A DNA stretch of 64,000 nt from Arachnia propionica (GTDB lineage Bacteria; Actinomycetota; Actinomycetes; Propionibacteriales; Propionibacteriaceae), in assembly GCF_003932785.1 (NCBI RefSeq), contig NZ_RQYT01000001.1, positions 124,001 through 188,000 of the forward strand, given 5' to 3'. Shown one piece after another: positions 25,173 through 33,565 of this stretch (within the stretch, counting starts at the first letter, position 1; the number at the start of each line of letters is the position of its first letter). A program made the position numbers and the translations under genes. Under the pieces are notes generated by a model, which had not been told where the DNA came from, made no database searches, and saw nothing but the letters and a program-made list of their open reading frames with translations.

Positions 25173-27704
25173 ATGACCACGTTGACGGACCTGACCCCCA
25201 CCGACCCCACCCCCGACGCACTGTTCGAGACCTTCACCGCCTGGGTGGAGGAGCAGGGGATCACGCTGTACCCCCATCAGGAGGAGTCGTTGCTGGCGAT
25301 CCTGGCCGGGGACCATGCCATCGTCACCACCCCCACCGGGTCGGGCAAGTCCCTCATCGCGCTCGGCGCACACTTCGCCGCCCTCGCGGAGGGACGTCGC
25401 ACCTACTACACCGCCCCCATCAAGGCACTGGTCAACGAGAAGTTCTTCGCCCTGTGCGACGCCTTCGGGGCCGACAACGTCGGGATGGTCACGGGGGACG
25501 CCTCCGTCAACGCCGACGCCCCTGTCATCTGCTGCACGGCGGAGATCCTCGCCAACCTGGCGCTCAGGGAGGGGCGCGGGGCGGAGGTCGGCCAGGTCGT
25601 CATGGACGAGTTCCACTTCCTCGCCGATCCGGACCGCGGCTGGGCCTGGCTGGTGCCGCTGGTCGAGCTGCCCCAGGCGCAGTTCGTCATCATGTCCGCA
25701 ACGCTGGGGGATGTCACCCGGCTCGCCTCGGACCTGACCGACCGCACCGGGCGGGAGACCGCCGTGATCGGCGGCGTCACCCGCCCGGTCCCCCTCACCT
25801 ACCGGTGGGCGCTCACCCCCATCCACGAGACGATCGCCGAGATCGTCGCCACCCATCAGGCTCCCGTCTACATCGTGCACTCCACGCAGGGGGCCGCGGT
25901 GGACCAGGCGACGGCCCTGCTGAGCCAGGGGGTGGTGCGCAAGGCCTCGGCGGCGGTACCCCAGGAACTGAAGGAGGCCCTGGCGGGATTCCCCTTCGCG
26001 GGTGGTTTCGGGCAGACGCTGGCCAAGCTGCTGCGTGGCGGGATCGGCGTCCACCATGCGGGGATGCTGCCCCGTTACCGTCGACTGGTCGAGCAGCTGG
26101 CCCAGCGGGGCCTCCTGGCGGTGATCTGTGGCACCGACACCCTTGGGGTGGGCATCAACGTCCCCATCCGCACGGTGCTGTTCAGTGCACTCACGAAGTT
26201 CGACGGGAGGCGCTCCCGAGTGCTGAGGAGCCGCGAGTTCCACCAGATCGCTGGGCGGGCGGGACGAGCAGGATTCGACACGCTCGGCAATGTCGTCGCC
26301 CAGGCACCCGAGCACGAGGTGGAGAACGCCCGGATCCTGGCGAAGTTCGAGGGGGACGAGAAGAAGCTCCGCTCCGTGCGACGGAAGAAACCGCCGGAGG
26401 GATTCGTCAACTACACGGAGGCCACCTTCACCAAACTCATCGAATCCACACCGGAGTCGCTGAACGGCAGGATGCGCATCACGCACGCGCTCCTGCTCAA
26501 CCTCCTGCAACGCGACGAGGCGACGAGCACGGCAGTCACCCGACTCGTCGACGCGACCGGGGTGGATGGGAAGGCCCGCCGGGCCCTGCTGCGTCGAGCG
26601 GTCCAGCTCGGACGGTCCCTGCTACGGGCAGGTGTGGTGACCCGGCTCAAGGAGCCCACCCCCGGGGGGCGACGTCACGAACTCAACGTGGACCTGCAAC
26701 GGGACTTCGCCCTCAACCAGCCCCTGTCCGCCTTCGCCCTCGCGGTCATCGAGACCCTGGACGACCAGTCCCCGGACCACGCCCTCGACGTCGTCTCGGT
26801 CATCGAGGCCACGCTGGAGGATCCACGCGTGCTGCTCCTGGCCCAGCAGTTCAAGGCGCGGGGCGAGGCGATGGCCGAGATGAAGGCAGATGGATGGGAG
26901 TACGACGAGCGGATGGAGGCCCTCGAGGAGGTGACCTGGCCGCAGCCGCTGGCGGACATGCTGGAGCAGGCCCACCTCGAGTACTCCGCCGCCCACCCGT
27001 GGCTGGTGGAGACGCCGGTGCATCCGAAGTCGGTGGTGCGGGACATGTACCAACAGGGAATGACGTTCGGTGAGTACGTCGCGCACTACAAGCTGCAACG
27101 CACCGAGGGGGTGCTGCTGCGGTACCTCACCGACGCCTACCGGGCGTTGCGGCAGACCGTGCCGGAGTCACTGCGCACCGAGGAACTCGAGGACCTCATC
27201 GACTGGCTGGGGGCCTCGACGCGACTGGTCGACTCGTCGCTGCTCGACGAGTGGAGCGAGTTGGCGAACCTGGCCGGACTCCCCGTCGAACAACGCGCGG
27301 AGGCCGCCCAGCCGGCCCGCCCCGTCACGGGCAACGCCCGTGCGTTCCGCGTGATGGTGCGCAACGCGATGTGGCGTCGGGTCGAGCTGTGCGCCGACGA
27401 CGACGTCGAGGCCCTCGCAGCGTTGACGAGCGGGGACCCGATGACCCGGCGGCGTTGGGACGAGGCGCTCGGCGACTACTGGGACGAGCACGAGGACATC
27501 GGCGTCGGGCAGGACGCCCGCGGCCCGGCCTTCTTCGTCGTGGAGACGAAACGCGGCGGCAGGCTGTGGGAGGTGCGGCAGATCCTCGACGACCCCGCGG
27601 GCAACCGCGACTGGTCGATCCTCGCCACGGTGGATCTCGACGAGTGCGACGAGGCCGGGGAACTGGTGCTGCGGACCCTGGACCTCAGCCGCCTCGACGG
27701 CTGA
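25173..27704 (+). CDS. Ski2-like DEAD/DEAH helicase with DUF3516 C-terminal domain
   Basis: An 843-residue SF2 helicase. Motif I is TTPTGSGKS, motif II is MDEFHFL (DEFH instead of DEAH), motif III is MSATLG, and motif VI is HQIAGRAGRAGFD. The C-terminal 400 residues match the DUF3516 module seen in actinobacterial helicases of this size. Its RNA or DNA target is not known. The arrangement is shorter than HelY. It stands alone between the operon terminator and a convergent gene. Confidence 0.88.
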   Translation: MTTLTDLTPTDPTPDALFETFTAWVEEQGITLYPHQEESLLAILAGDHAIVTTPTGSGKSLIALGAHFAALAEGRRTYYTAPIKALVNEKFFALCDAFGADNVGMVTGDASVNADAPVICCTAEILANLALREGRGAEVGQVVMDEFHFLADPDRGWAWLVPLVELPQAQFVIMSATLGDVTRLASDLTDRTGRETAVIGGVTRPVPLTYRWALTPIHETIAEIVATHQAPVYIVHSTQGAAVDQATALLSQGVVRKASAAVPQELKEALAGFPFAGGFGQTLAKLLRGGIGVHHAGMLPRYRRLVEQLAQRGLLAVICGTDTLGVGINVPIRTVLFSALTKFDGRRSRVLRSREFHQIAGRAGRAGFDTLGNVVAQAPEHEVENARILAKFEGDEKKLRSVRRKKPPEGFVNYTEATFTKLIESTPESLNGRMRITHALLLNLLQRDEATSTAVTRLVDATGVDGKARRALLRRAVQLGRSLLRAGVVTRLKEPTPGGRRHELNVDLQRDFALNQPLSAFALAVIETLDDQSPDHALDVVSVIEATLEDPRVLLLAQQFKARGEAMAEMKADGWEYDERMEALEEVTWPQPLADMLEQAHLEYSAAHPWLVETPVHPKSVVRDMYQQGMTFGEYVAHYKLQRTEGVLLRYLTDAYRALRQTVPESLRTEELEDLIDWLGASTRLVDSSLLDEWSELANLAGLPVEQRAEAAQPARPVTGNARAFRVMVRNAMWRRVELCADDDVEALAALTSGDPMTRRRWDEALGDYWDEHEDIGVGQDARGPAFFVVETKRGGRLWEVRQILDDPAGNRDWSILATVDLDECDEAGELVLRTLDLSRLDG

Positions 27705-27725
27705 CCAGGGGATCATCACGGCTCC

Positions 27726-28553
27726 TCACAGCAGGTGCCGGATGCGGTGGGTGAACAGCGGGGACCAGTCGGGCTCCACGCGATGTGGATCAACGAACCG
27801 GACCTCCTCGATCTCGGCCCTGGGCCGGGGCAGGACCGAGATCGGGTGCGGGGCACGGAAGATGTCGGCGACGACGACGTGACCGGGCTCATTGGCCGCC
27901 GCCTCCCGCACCTGCCCCAACGGGATGAGGTCCCCGGCCGGGATGTGGATCCCGGTCTCCTCCGCCAGCTCCCGGGCCGCACACTGTGCTGGCTCCTCTC
28001 CCGGTTCGGGCTTGCCGCCGGGATTGAGGAAGCGGCTTGTCCCTCGTTTGCGGACCATGAGGACGCGGCCGTCGTCGTCGGTGATCAGGACCGCGCTGAC
28101 CCGGATCTCGGGGGCAGGGCGAATCATGGTGCGGTGGGGGATCCCACCCTCGATGAACTCACCACCGACAGGAACGAAGCCGAAGCGTTCATAGAGGCCC
28201 ATCACGGAGCTCTGCGAATGGATGACCACGGGTTCCGTGGCCACCTCGTCGAGGATGGCCGCCACCAGGGCGGCAGCGAGGCCCTCCCCCCGTCGATCAA
28301 CACGCACCGCGACCCGCCCGAAGCTGGCCGTCGCCCCGCGCTCGGGGCGGGGCAGCCGGACGGATCGGGCATAGGCGGCCACACCCTCCTCATCGGGGAT
28401 CCACCAGTGCCTCGTCGCCCCGCAGCGGTCGAGGTCGTCGAAGTCGGGGACGTCGACGCGTTGCTCGACGTAGAAGACCTCGTTGCGCAGCCGCGCGATC
28501 CCGAAGAACTCATCCACAGTGAGCTCGGCGAAGCTCCTCGAATCGATCCGCAC
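27726..28553 (-). CDS. ElaA-like GNAT acetyltransferase fused to a NUDIX hydrolase
   Basis: A 275-residue two-domain protein. Residues 1 to about 150 form an ElaA-type GNAT (RLRNEVFYVEQRV near the start, acetyl-CoA loop RVDRRGEGLAAALVAA). Residues about 151-275 carry a perfect Nudix box, GGKPEPGEEPAQCAARELAE followed by ETGI. The two activities usually occur in separate genes. The start is the GTG at 28553 with GGGGAGGAG upstream. The longer frame to 28922 would run across the divergent gene. The substrate of either domain is unknown. Nucleotide detoxification or ADP-ribose cleavage is possible for the Nudix part. Confidence 0.82.
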   Translation of the reverse strand: MRIDSRSFAELTVDEFFGIARLRNEVFYVEQRVDVPDFDDLDRCGATRHWWIPDEEGVAAYARSVRLPRPERGATASFGRVAVRVDRRGEGLAAALVAAILDEVATEPVVIHSQSSVMGLYERFGFVPVGGEFIEGGIPHRTMIRPAPEIRVSAVLITDDDGRVLMVRKRGTSRFLNPGGKPEPGEEPAQCAARELAEETGIHIPAGDLIPLGQVREAAANEPGHVVVADIFRAPHPISVLPRPRAEIEEVRFVDPHRVEPDWSPLFTHRIRHLL

Positions 28554-28647
28554 CTTGTCTCCTCCCCGTCGGCGACATGCTACGCGGCCACTGGTTGGGC
28601 GCCCACGTACCATGGGTTGAGTCAACGAATCCCAGGAGTGATGACAG

Positions 28648-29391
28648 ATGTCCGGCCTTTTCACCCTCATGCTGCTCATGTTCATGGTGGTGTTCGCCGT
28701 GGGTGTGCTGCGCACCCTCAGCGACCGCGACGAGGACCGGCAGACCATGTTGGTGAGCCCAAGGACCATGCCACCGCTCGGCGCCCCGGTGGATCCGCCG
28801 CTGTCCGATGCGGCGCGCTCCTCCCTCGACGCGGACATCACCCGCTTCGGGGACGAACTGCGTGACCTGGACCTCGACGTCGTCGGGTACGAGCTCGACG
28901 CTGCAGCCCAGGCGAAGTACACCGAGGCCTTGGACGCCTACGAGAACGCGAAGCAGGCGATGGCCATGGCCCGGTTGTCCTCCGACGCCGCCGCGGTCGC
29001 CCACATCCTGGAGGAGGGGCGCTACGCCATGGCCTGCGTCCGAGCCGGGGCACGCGGCGAGGAGATGCCGGAACGCCGTCCCCCGTGCTTCTTCGACCCG
29101 TCCCACGGCCCCTCGACCCGCAATGTCATGTGGACCCCGGACGGCGGCACGCCCCGCGAGGTTCCGGCCTGCGCCCTCGACGCAGCCCGGGTCAGCTCCG
29201 GCGCCAACCCCCACATCCGGATGGTGCAGCAGGGCTACCAGACGGTGCCGTACTGGCAGGACCAGGGACACGCCGCCTACACCCGCGGCTACTACCAGCC
29301 CTATGTGAACAACCCGCTCAGCGGCGGCCTCGTCAAGGGGGCGCTCATGATCGGCGGCATGTCGCTGCTCATGGGGTTGCTCGACGACTGA
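28648..29391 (+). CDS. Hypothetical protein with N- and C-terminal membrane segments
   Basis: A 247-residue protein with a hydrophobic N-terminus (about residues 3-20) and a second hydrophobic stretch at the very end (GALMIGGMSLLMGLL). The middle contains an acidic helical region (about residues 55-115) and a conserved-looking CFFDPSHGPSTRNVMW segment with three cysteines nearby, then a Gln/Tyr-rich tail. It resembles uncharacterised actinobacterial membrane proteins. I cannot assign a function. A CCCAGGAG ribosome binding site precedes the ATG. Confidence 0.75.
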   Translation: MSGLFTLMLLMFMVVFAVGVLRTLSDRDEDRQTMLVSPRTMPPLGAPVDPPLSDAARSSLDADITRFGDELRDLDLDVVGYELDAAAQAKYTEALDAYENAKQAMAMARLSSDAAAVAHILEEGRYAMACVRAGARGEEMPERRPPCFFDPSHGPSTRNVMWTPDGGTPREVPACALDAARVSSGANPHIRMVQQGYQTVPYWQDQGHAAYTRGYYQPYVNNPLSGGLVKGALMIGGMSLLMGLLDD

Positions 29392-29410
29392 GCGGCCGCC
29401 TGACGACGGG

Positions 29411-29452
29411 TTCGCCTGCCCTGAGTGCGGTTTGCGCGCCAAGGCAGGCGAA
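29411..29452. repeat. TTCGCCTGCC inverted repeat
   Basis: TTCGCCTGCC at 29411-29420 and its exact complement GGCAGGCGAA at 29443-29452 flank 22 nt. The same core appears several times in the gap at 35.4-35.6 kb. It could form a terminator hairpin after the upstream membrane-protein gene. Confidence 0.6.
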
Positions 29453-29514
29453 ACTGCTCGCCCGGGAGTGTGGCCGCGACCGTGCCACCCCACTCCGGTA
29501 GCCTTGCTCGCCGT

Positions 29515-31263
29515 ATGTCCTCCTCTGCGTTCGAGCACCTCTCCCCCGCCTATCCCCAGCGCGCCGCCTGGGGCACGGCGCAGAGCCTGCGTGCCTGGCA
29601 GGTCGCGGCCCTCGACCTGTACGAGCGGGAGCAGCCCCGCGACTTCCTGTGTGTGGCGACCCCCGGCGCCGGGAAGACCACCTTCGCGCTGCGGGTGGCC
29701 CACCAGCTGCTGAGCTCCCGGACCGTGCGCCGCATCGTCGTCGTCACGCCCACCGAACATCTCAAGACCCAGTGGGCCGATGCCGCAGCCCGCGTCGGGA
29801 TCCACCTCGACCCGGGGACGGGGGGCACCCGCCGCGGCCGTTCCAAGCAGTTCGACGGCTCGGTCGTTACCTACGCCGGGGTGTCGATCCGGGCCCACAT
29901 CTACGAGGCCCTGTGCCATGACGTGCGGACCTTGGTGATCTTCGACGAGCTCCACCACGCCGGTGACGCCAAGAGCTGGGGGGACGGCATCCGGGAGGCG
30001 TTCAGCGCCGCCACCCGTCGGCTGGCGTTGACCGGGACACCGTTTCGCTCCGACGACAACCCCATCCCGTTCGTCACCTACGAGGAGACCGCCTCCGGGG
30101 TCAGGACCTCGCGGGCCGACTACACCTACGGCTACAAGGAGGCCCTCGCCGACCACGTGGTGCGGCCAGTCATCTTCATGAACTACGGCGGCCAGATGAA
30201 GTGGCGGACCCGCTCCGGGGAGGTGCTCGACGCGGATCTGGGTTCGATGCTCACGAAGGATCTCACGGCCCATGCGTGGCGGACGGCCCTGTCCCCCACC
30301 GGCGAGTGGATCCCCGCGGTGCTGCGGGCCGCGGACCAGCGGCTGACGCAGGTTCGCCGCACCCTGCCCGACGCCGGGGGCCTGGTCATCGCCACGAACC
30401 AGACCGTCGCCCGCGCCTACGCGAAGCTGCTCACCGAGATCACCGGGGCCAAGCCGACCGTGATCCTCTCTGACGACGCCAAGGCCGGCAAACGTATCGA
30501 GGAGTTCTCCGCCTCCGAGGACCGCTGGATGGTGGCGGTGCGGATGGTCTCGGAGGGTGTCGATGTGCCACGCCTGGCGGTCGGGGTCTACGCCACCTCC
30601 ACCTCGACGCCGTTGTTCTTCGCCCAGGCTGTCGGTCGTTTCGTCCGGTCGAGGCGACGGGGTGAAGTGGCCACGGTGTTCCTCCCGACCGTGCCGGTCC
30701 TGCTGGCCCATGCCGCCACCCTGGAGCGGGCCCGGGACCACGTGCTGGGCCGCCCCCGCGGCGACCAGGAGGACCTCTGGGCCGAGACGGAGGCCCTCAT
30801 CGAGGCGGCGAACCGCTCCGAGTCCGCCGCCGACGACCTGCTGGGCGAGTTCGAGGCTCTCGACTCGCAGGCCACCTTCGACCATGTGCTCTTCGACTCG
30901 CAGGCCTTCGGCATGCACGCCGAACCGACGAGCCAGGACGAGCTCGACTACCTGGGCCTGCCCGGCCTGCTCGAACCCGATCAGGTGAGCGCCCTGCTCG
31001 CCGACCGGCAGCGTCGCCAGATCCGACGGCGGGAACGCAAGGACCCGAAGTCGCAGCCCGAGGTGCCGCTGCACCGGGCGCTGGCCAGCCAGCGGAAGGA
31101 ACTGAACTCATTGGTGAGCCAGCTGGCCCGCCTCGAGCAGCGCCCCCACAGTCACGTCCACGCCGACCTCAGGCGAGAGTGCGGTGGCCCGCCGCTGGCC
31201 CAGGCCACCACGGAGCAGGTGGCGGAACGCATCGCCCAGGCCCGGAAGTGGCTGCGGCGCTGA
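29515..31263 (+). CDS. DEAD/DEAH-box (SSL2-type) helicase
   Basis: A 582-residue SF2 helicase of the restriction-helicase/XPB-like group. Motif I is ATPGAGKTT, motif II FDELHHAG (DELH), motif III ALTGTPFRSDD, and the C-terminal core has MVSEGVDVPR and QAVGRFVRSRR. The tail (about residues 500-582) is charged and may be helical. The ATG at 29515 has TAGCCT 10 nt upstream and no ribosome binding site, so the transcript is probably leaderless or nearly so. No nuclease or methylase gene adjoins it. It converges tail to tail with the quinone reductase gene, their stop codons abutting. Confidence 0.85.
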   Translation: MSSSAFEHLSPAYPQRAAWGTAQSLRAWQVAALDLYEREQPRDFLCVATPGAGKTTFALRVAHQLLSSRTVRRIVVVTPTEHLKTQWADAAARVGIHLDPGTGGTRRGRSKQFDGSVVTYAGVSIRAHIYEALCHDVRTLVIFDELHHAGDAKSWGDGIREAFSAATRRLALTGTPFRSDDNPIPFVTYEETASGVRTSRADYTYGYKEALADHVVRPVIFMNYGGQMKWRTRSGEVLDADLGSMLTKDLTAHAWRTALSPTGEWIPAVLRAADQRLTQVRRTLPDAGGLVIATNQTVARAYAKLLTEITGAKPTVILSDDAKAGKRIEEFSASEDRWMVAVRMVSEGVDVPRLAVGVYATSTSTPLFFAQAVGRFVRSRRRGEVATVFLPTVPVLLAHAATLERARDHVLGRPRGDQEDLWAETEALIEAANRSESAADDLLGEFEALDSQATFDHVLFDSQAFGMHAEPTSQDELDYLGLPGLLEPDQVSALLADRQRRQIRRRERKDPKSQPEVPLHRALASQRKELNSLVSQLARLEQRPHSHVHADLRRECGGPPLAQATTEQVAERIAQARKWLRR

Positions 31264-32667
31264 TCAGAACTCGTTCATCTCCGCGTGATGTTTGTGGAGC
31301 CGCCTGGCCGCCTCCGCAAGCGACCCGGACATCGACGGGTAGACGGTGAAGCTGGAACTGAACTGGTCGACGGTGAGTCCCTGGCTGACGGCCACGGAGA
31401 CGGAGTGGATGAGTTCCGAGGCGTTCGGGGCGACGACGACACCGCCGATGATGATGCCCGTGGTGGGCAGGCAGAGGAGCTTGACGAAGCCGTCGGTGAA
31501 ACCCTGCATCTTGGCTCTGGCGTTGGGGGCGAGCGGCAGCAGCACCGAGGCGACCCGCACCGCTCCCGCGTCGACCTGCCGCTGCGACACCCCGACCGTC
31601 GCGATCTCCGGGGAGGTGAACACGTTGGAGGAGACGTTGCGGAGGTTGAGCGGGGAGACGGCGTCGCCCAGCGAGTGGTACATCGCGATGCGTCCCTGCA
31701 TCGCAGCGACGGAGGCGAGGGCGAACACGCCGGTCACGTCCCCGGCGGCGTAGATGTTGCGCACCGAGGTGCGGGAGACCTTGTCCACCACGATGTGCCC
31801 CGACGCCAACAACTCGACCCCGGCCTCCTCCAGGCCCATGTCCGCCGTGTTGGGGATGGACCCGACCGCCATGAGGCAGTGGGAGCCGCGCACCTCGCGG
31901 CCATCGGCGAGGGTGACGACCACCTCGTTGCCGTCGGTCCGCGCGGCCATGGCGCGGGACTCGCTCATGACCTCCATGCCGCGGTCGGTGAAGGCCCGCT
32001 GCAGCACGTTGGCGGCGTCGGCATCCTCGCCGGGGAGAACCTGGCTGCGGGAGCTGACCAGGACCACCTCGACGCCGAGGGCGTCGTAGGCGGAGGCGAA
32101 CTCGGCACCGGTGACGCCGGAGCCGACGACGATGAGCCGACTCGGCAGCTCCTCCAGGTCGTAGAGCTGCTTCCAGTTGAGGACCCGACGGCCGTCGCAG
32201 GGGGCGTCGGGCAGTTCCCTGGGGGTGGTGCCGGTGGCCACGAGGATGATGTCGGCGTGGAGTCGGTGCTCGCCGAAGGCCTCGCGGACGATGACGGTGT
32301 TCCTCCCGTCAAGACGCGCCGTGCCCTGGATGAGGGTGACGCCCTCATGGTTGAGTCGGCCCGCGATGTCCCGCGACTGGGCCGCGGCGAGGGAACGCAC
32401 CCGCCCGTTGAGCTCCGCGAGGTTGACCTCGACGACGTTGGTGGCGTCGTTGCCCGGGAAGTGCAGTCCCAACGCACCGGCCCGCTCCATCGAACTCATG
32501 ACCTCGGCTGCGGCGATCAGCGCCTTGGAAGGCACACAGTCGGTCAGCACCGCAGCACCCCCGAGACCATCCCGTTCGACCAGGGTCACCTCCCCTCCGA
32601 GCTGGGCCGCGACGAGAGCCGCTTCATATCCGCCAGGACCGCCACCGATGATCACTACCTTTGCCAC
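31264..32667 (-). CDS. lpdA: NAD(P)H quinone reductase of the LpdA type (dihydrolipoamide dehydrogenase-like)
   Basis: A 467-residue FAD/NAD flavoprotein. The N-terminal GGGPGGYEAALVAAQLG binds FAD. The second dinucleotide motif is VVGSGVTGAEFA, and IYAAGDVTG is the late FAD contact. The redox site reads GGAAVLTDCVPSK, with only one of the two cysteines of true lipoamide dehydrogenases. This matches M. tuberculosis LpdA (Rv3303c), a quinone reductase. The start is a GTG at 32667 with CAAGAT 6 nt upstream, a weaker version of the window's leaderless pattern. It is divergent from punA, as in Mycobacterium. Confidence 0.87.
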   Translation of the reverse strand: MAKVVIIGGGPGGYEAALVAAQLGGEVTLVERDGLGGAAVLTDCVPSKALIAAAEVMSSMERAGALGLHFPGNDATNVVEVNLAELNGRVRSLAAAQSRDIAGRLNHEGVTLIQGTARLDGRNTVIVREAFGEHRLHADIILVATGTTPRELPDAPCDGRRVLNWKQLYDLEELPSRLIVVGSGVTGAEFASAYDALGVEVVLVSSRSQVLPGEDADAANVLQRAFTDRGMEVMSESRAMAARTDGNEVVVTLADGREVRGSHCLMAVGSIPNTADMGLEEAGVELLASGHIVVDKVSRTSVRNIYAAGDVTGVFALASVAAMQGRIAMYHSLGDAVSPLNLRNVSSNVFTSPEIATVGVSQRQVDAGAVRVASVLLPLAPNARAKMQGFTDGFVKLLCLPTTGIIIGGVVVAPNASELIHSVSVAVSQGLTVDQFSSSFTVYPSMSGSLAEAARRLHKHHAEMNEF

Positions 32668-32752
32668 TCGCTCATCTTGGCACAGCCCTTCCCGCGAGGC
32701 AGGAGCTCTGGCCATGTCCGACGAAGCGCCGACCTTGGTCGGTCATCGCCAG

Positions 32753-32758
32753 TAGGCT
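32753..32758 (+). promoter_or_regulatory. -10-like hexamer of punA, leaderless
   Basis: TAGGCT with a 6-nt spacer to the ATG at 32765. Confidence 0.6.
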
Positions 32759-32764
32759 GGCTTC

Positions 32765-33565
32765 ATGACTGACAACGCCAAGCAGCTCGCGGCCGAGGCG
32801 GCCGCCTTCCTCAGGACCCACTTCGACGTCGAGGGGATCAACCTGGCGCTGGTGCTCGGCTCCGGCTGGTCCAGCGGCGCCGACCAGTTGGGTGATCCGA
32901 TCGGTGAGATCGAGCTCGGTGAGGTGCCGGGCTTCAGCCGCCCCGTGGTGAGTGGCCATGGCGGGAAGCTGCTGCTGAAGCGGACGACTGGGGGCAAGGT
33001 GGCGGCGGTCCTCACGGGACGCACCCACTACTACGAGGGGCGCGGGGTCGCCCCGGTCGTGCACGGGGTCCGTACCGTCGCCGCGTGGGGGGCGACGACG
33101 CTGGTGCTGACCAACGGCTGTGGCGGGCTGAACCCGCAATGGGCCCCCGGCACGGTGGTGCTCATCAAGGACCACATCAACCTCACCGGGGACACCCCGC
33201 TGGAGGGGGCAACGTTCATCGACCTGTCCGAGGCCTACTCGAAGCGGCTGCGGGACCTTGCACACGGTGTGGCACCCGAGTTGCCGGAGGGTGTCTACGT
33301 CCAGTTCCGAGGACCGCAGTACGAAACCCCGGCCGAGGTCCGGATGGCCGGGATCCTCGGCGGCGACCTGGTGGGCATGTCCACGACGCTGGAGACCATC
33401 GCCGCCCGCGAGGCCGGCCTGGAGGTACTCGGGCTGTCGCTGGTCACCAATGCCGCGGCAGGGCTGTCGGAGTCCAACCTGGACCACACCGAGGTGCTGC
33501 AGACCGGTCGCGACGCCGGTCCACGACTCGCCGGGTTGCTGGCGGGGATCGTGGGTGCGCTGTGA
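32765..33565 (+). CDS. punA: Purine-nucleoside phosphorylase, trimeric type
   Basis: This 266-residue enzyme cleaves purine nucleosides with phosphate to base and ribose-1-phosphate. Family motifs are LGSGWSSGAD (phosphate site), GRTHYYEG, LTNGCGGLN, FRGPQYETPAE and the late TNAAAG. It works downstream of adenosine deaminase and the nucleoside uptake system at 41-48 kb. The next gene, a phosphohexomutase, overlaps it by four bases (GTGA). Confidence 0.93.
   Translation: MTDNAKQLAAEAAAFLRTHFDVEGINLALVLGSGWSSGADQLGDPIGEIELGEVPGFSRPVVSGHGGKLLLKRTTGGKVAAVLTGRTHYYEGRGVAPVVHGVRTVAAWGATTLVLTNGCGGLNPQWAPGTVVLIKDHINLTGDTPLEGATFIDLSEAYSKRLRDLAHGVAPELPEGVYVQFRGPQYETPAEVRMAGILGGDLVGMSTTLETIAAREAGLEVLGLSLVTNAAAGLSESNLDHTEVLQTGRDAGPRLAGLLAGIVGAL

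Noticed and set aside
24333-26510. A 725-codon minus-strand open frame opposite the MFS and helicase genes
   Set aside because: It crosses a strong terminator and two well-supported plus-strand genes. Composition is typical of an antisense shadow.
28510-31074. An 854-codon minus-strand open frame opposite the two-TM protein and SSL2 helicase
   Set aside because: The helicase motifs on the plus strand are complete. The minus frame has no domain.
25173-31263. Defence island built from two helicases
   Set aside because: The DUF3516 helicase is a common actinobacterial chromosomal gene and there is no adjoining nuclease, methylase, toxin or integrase.
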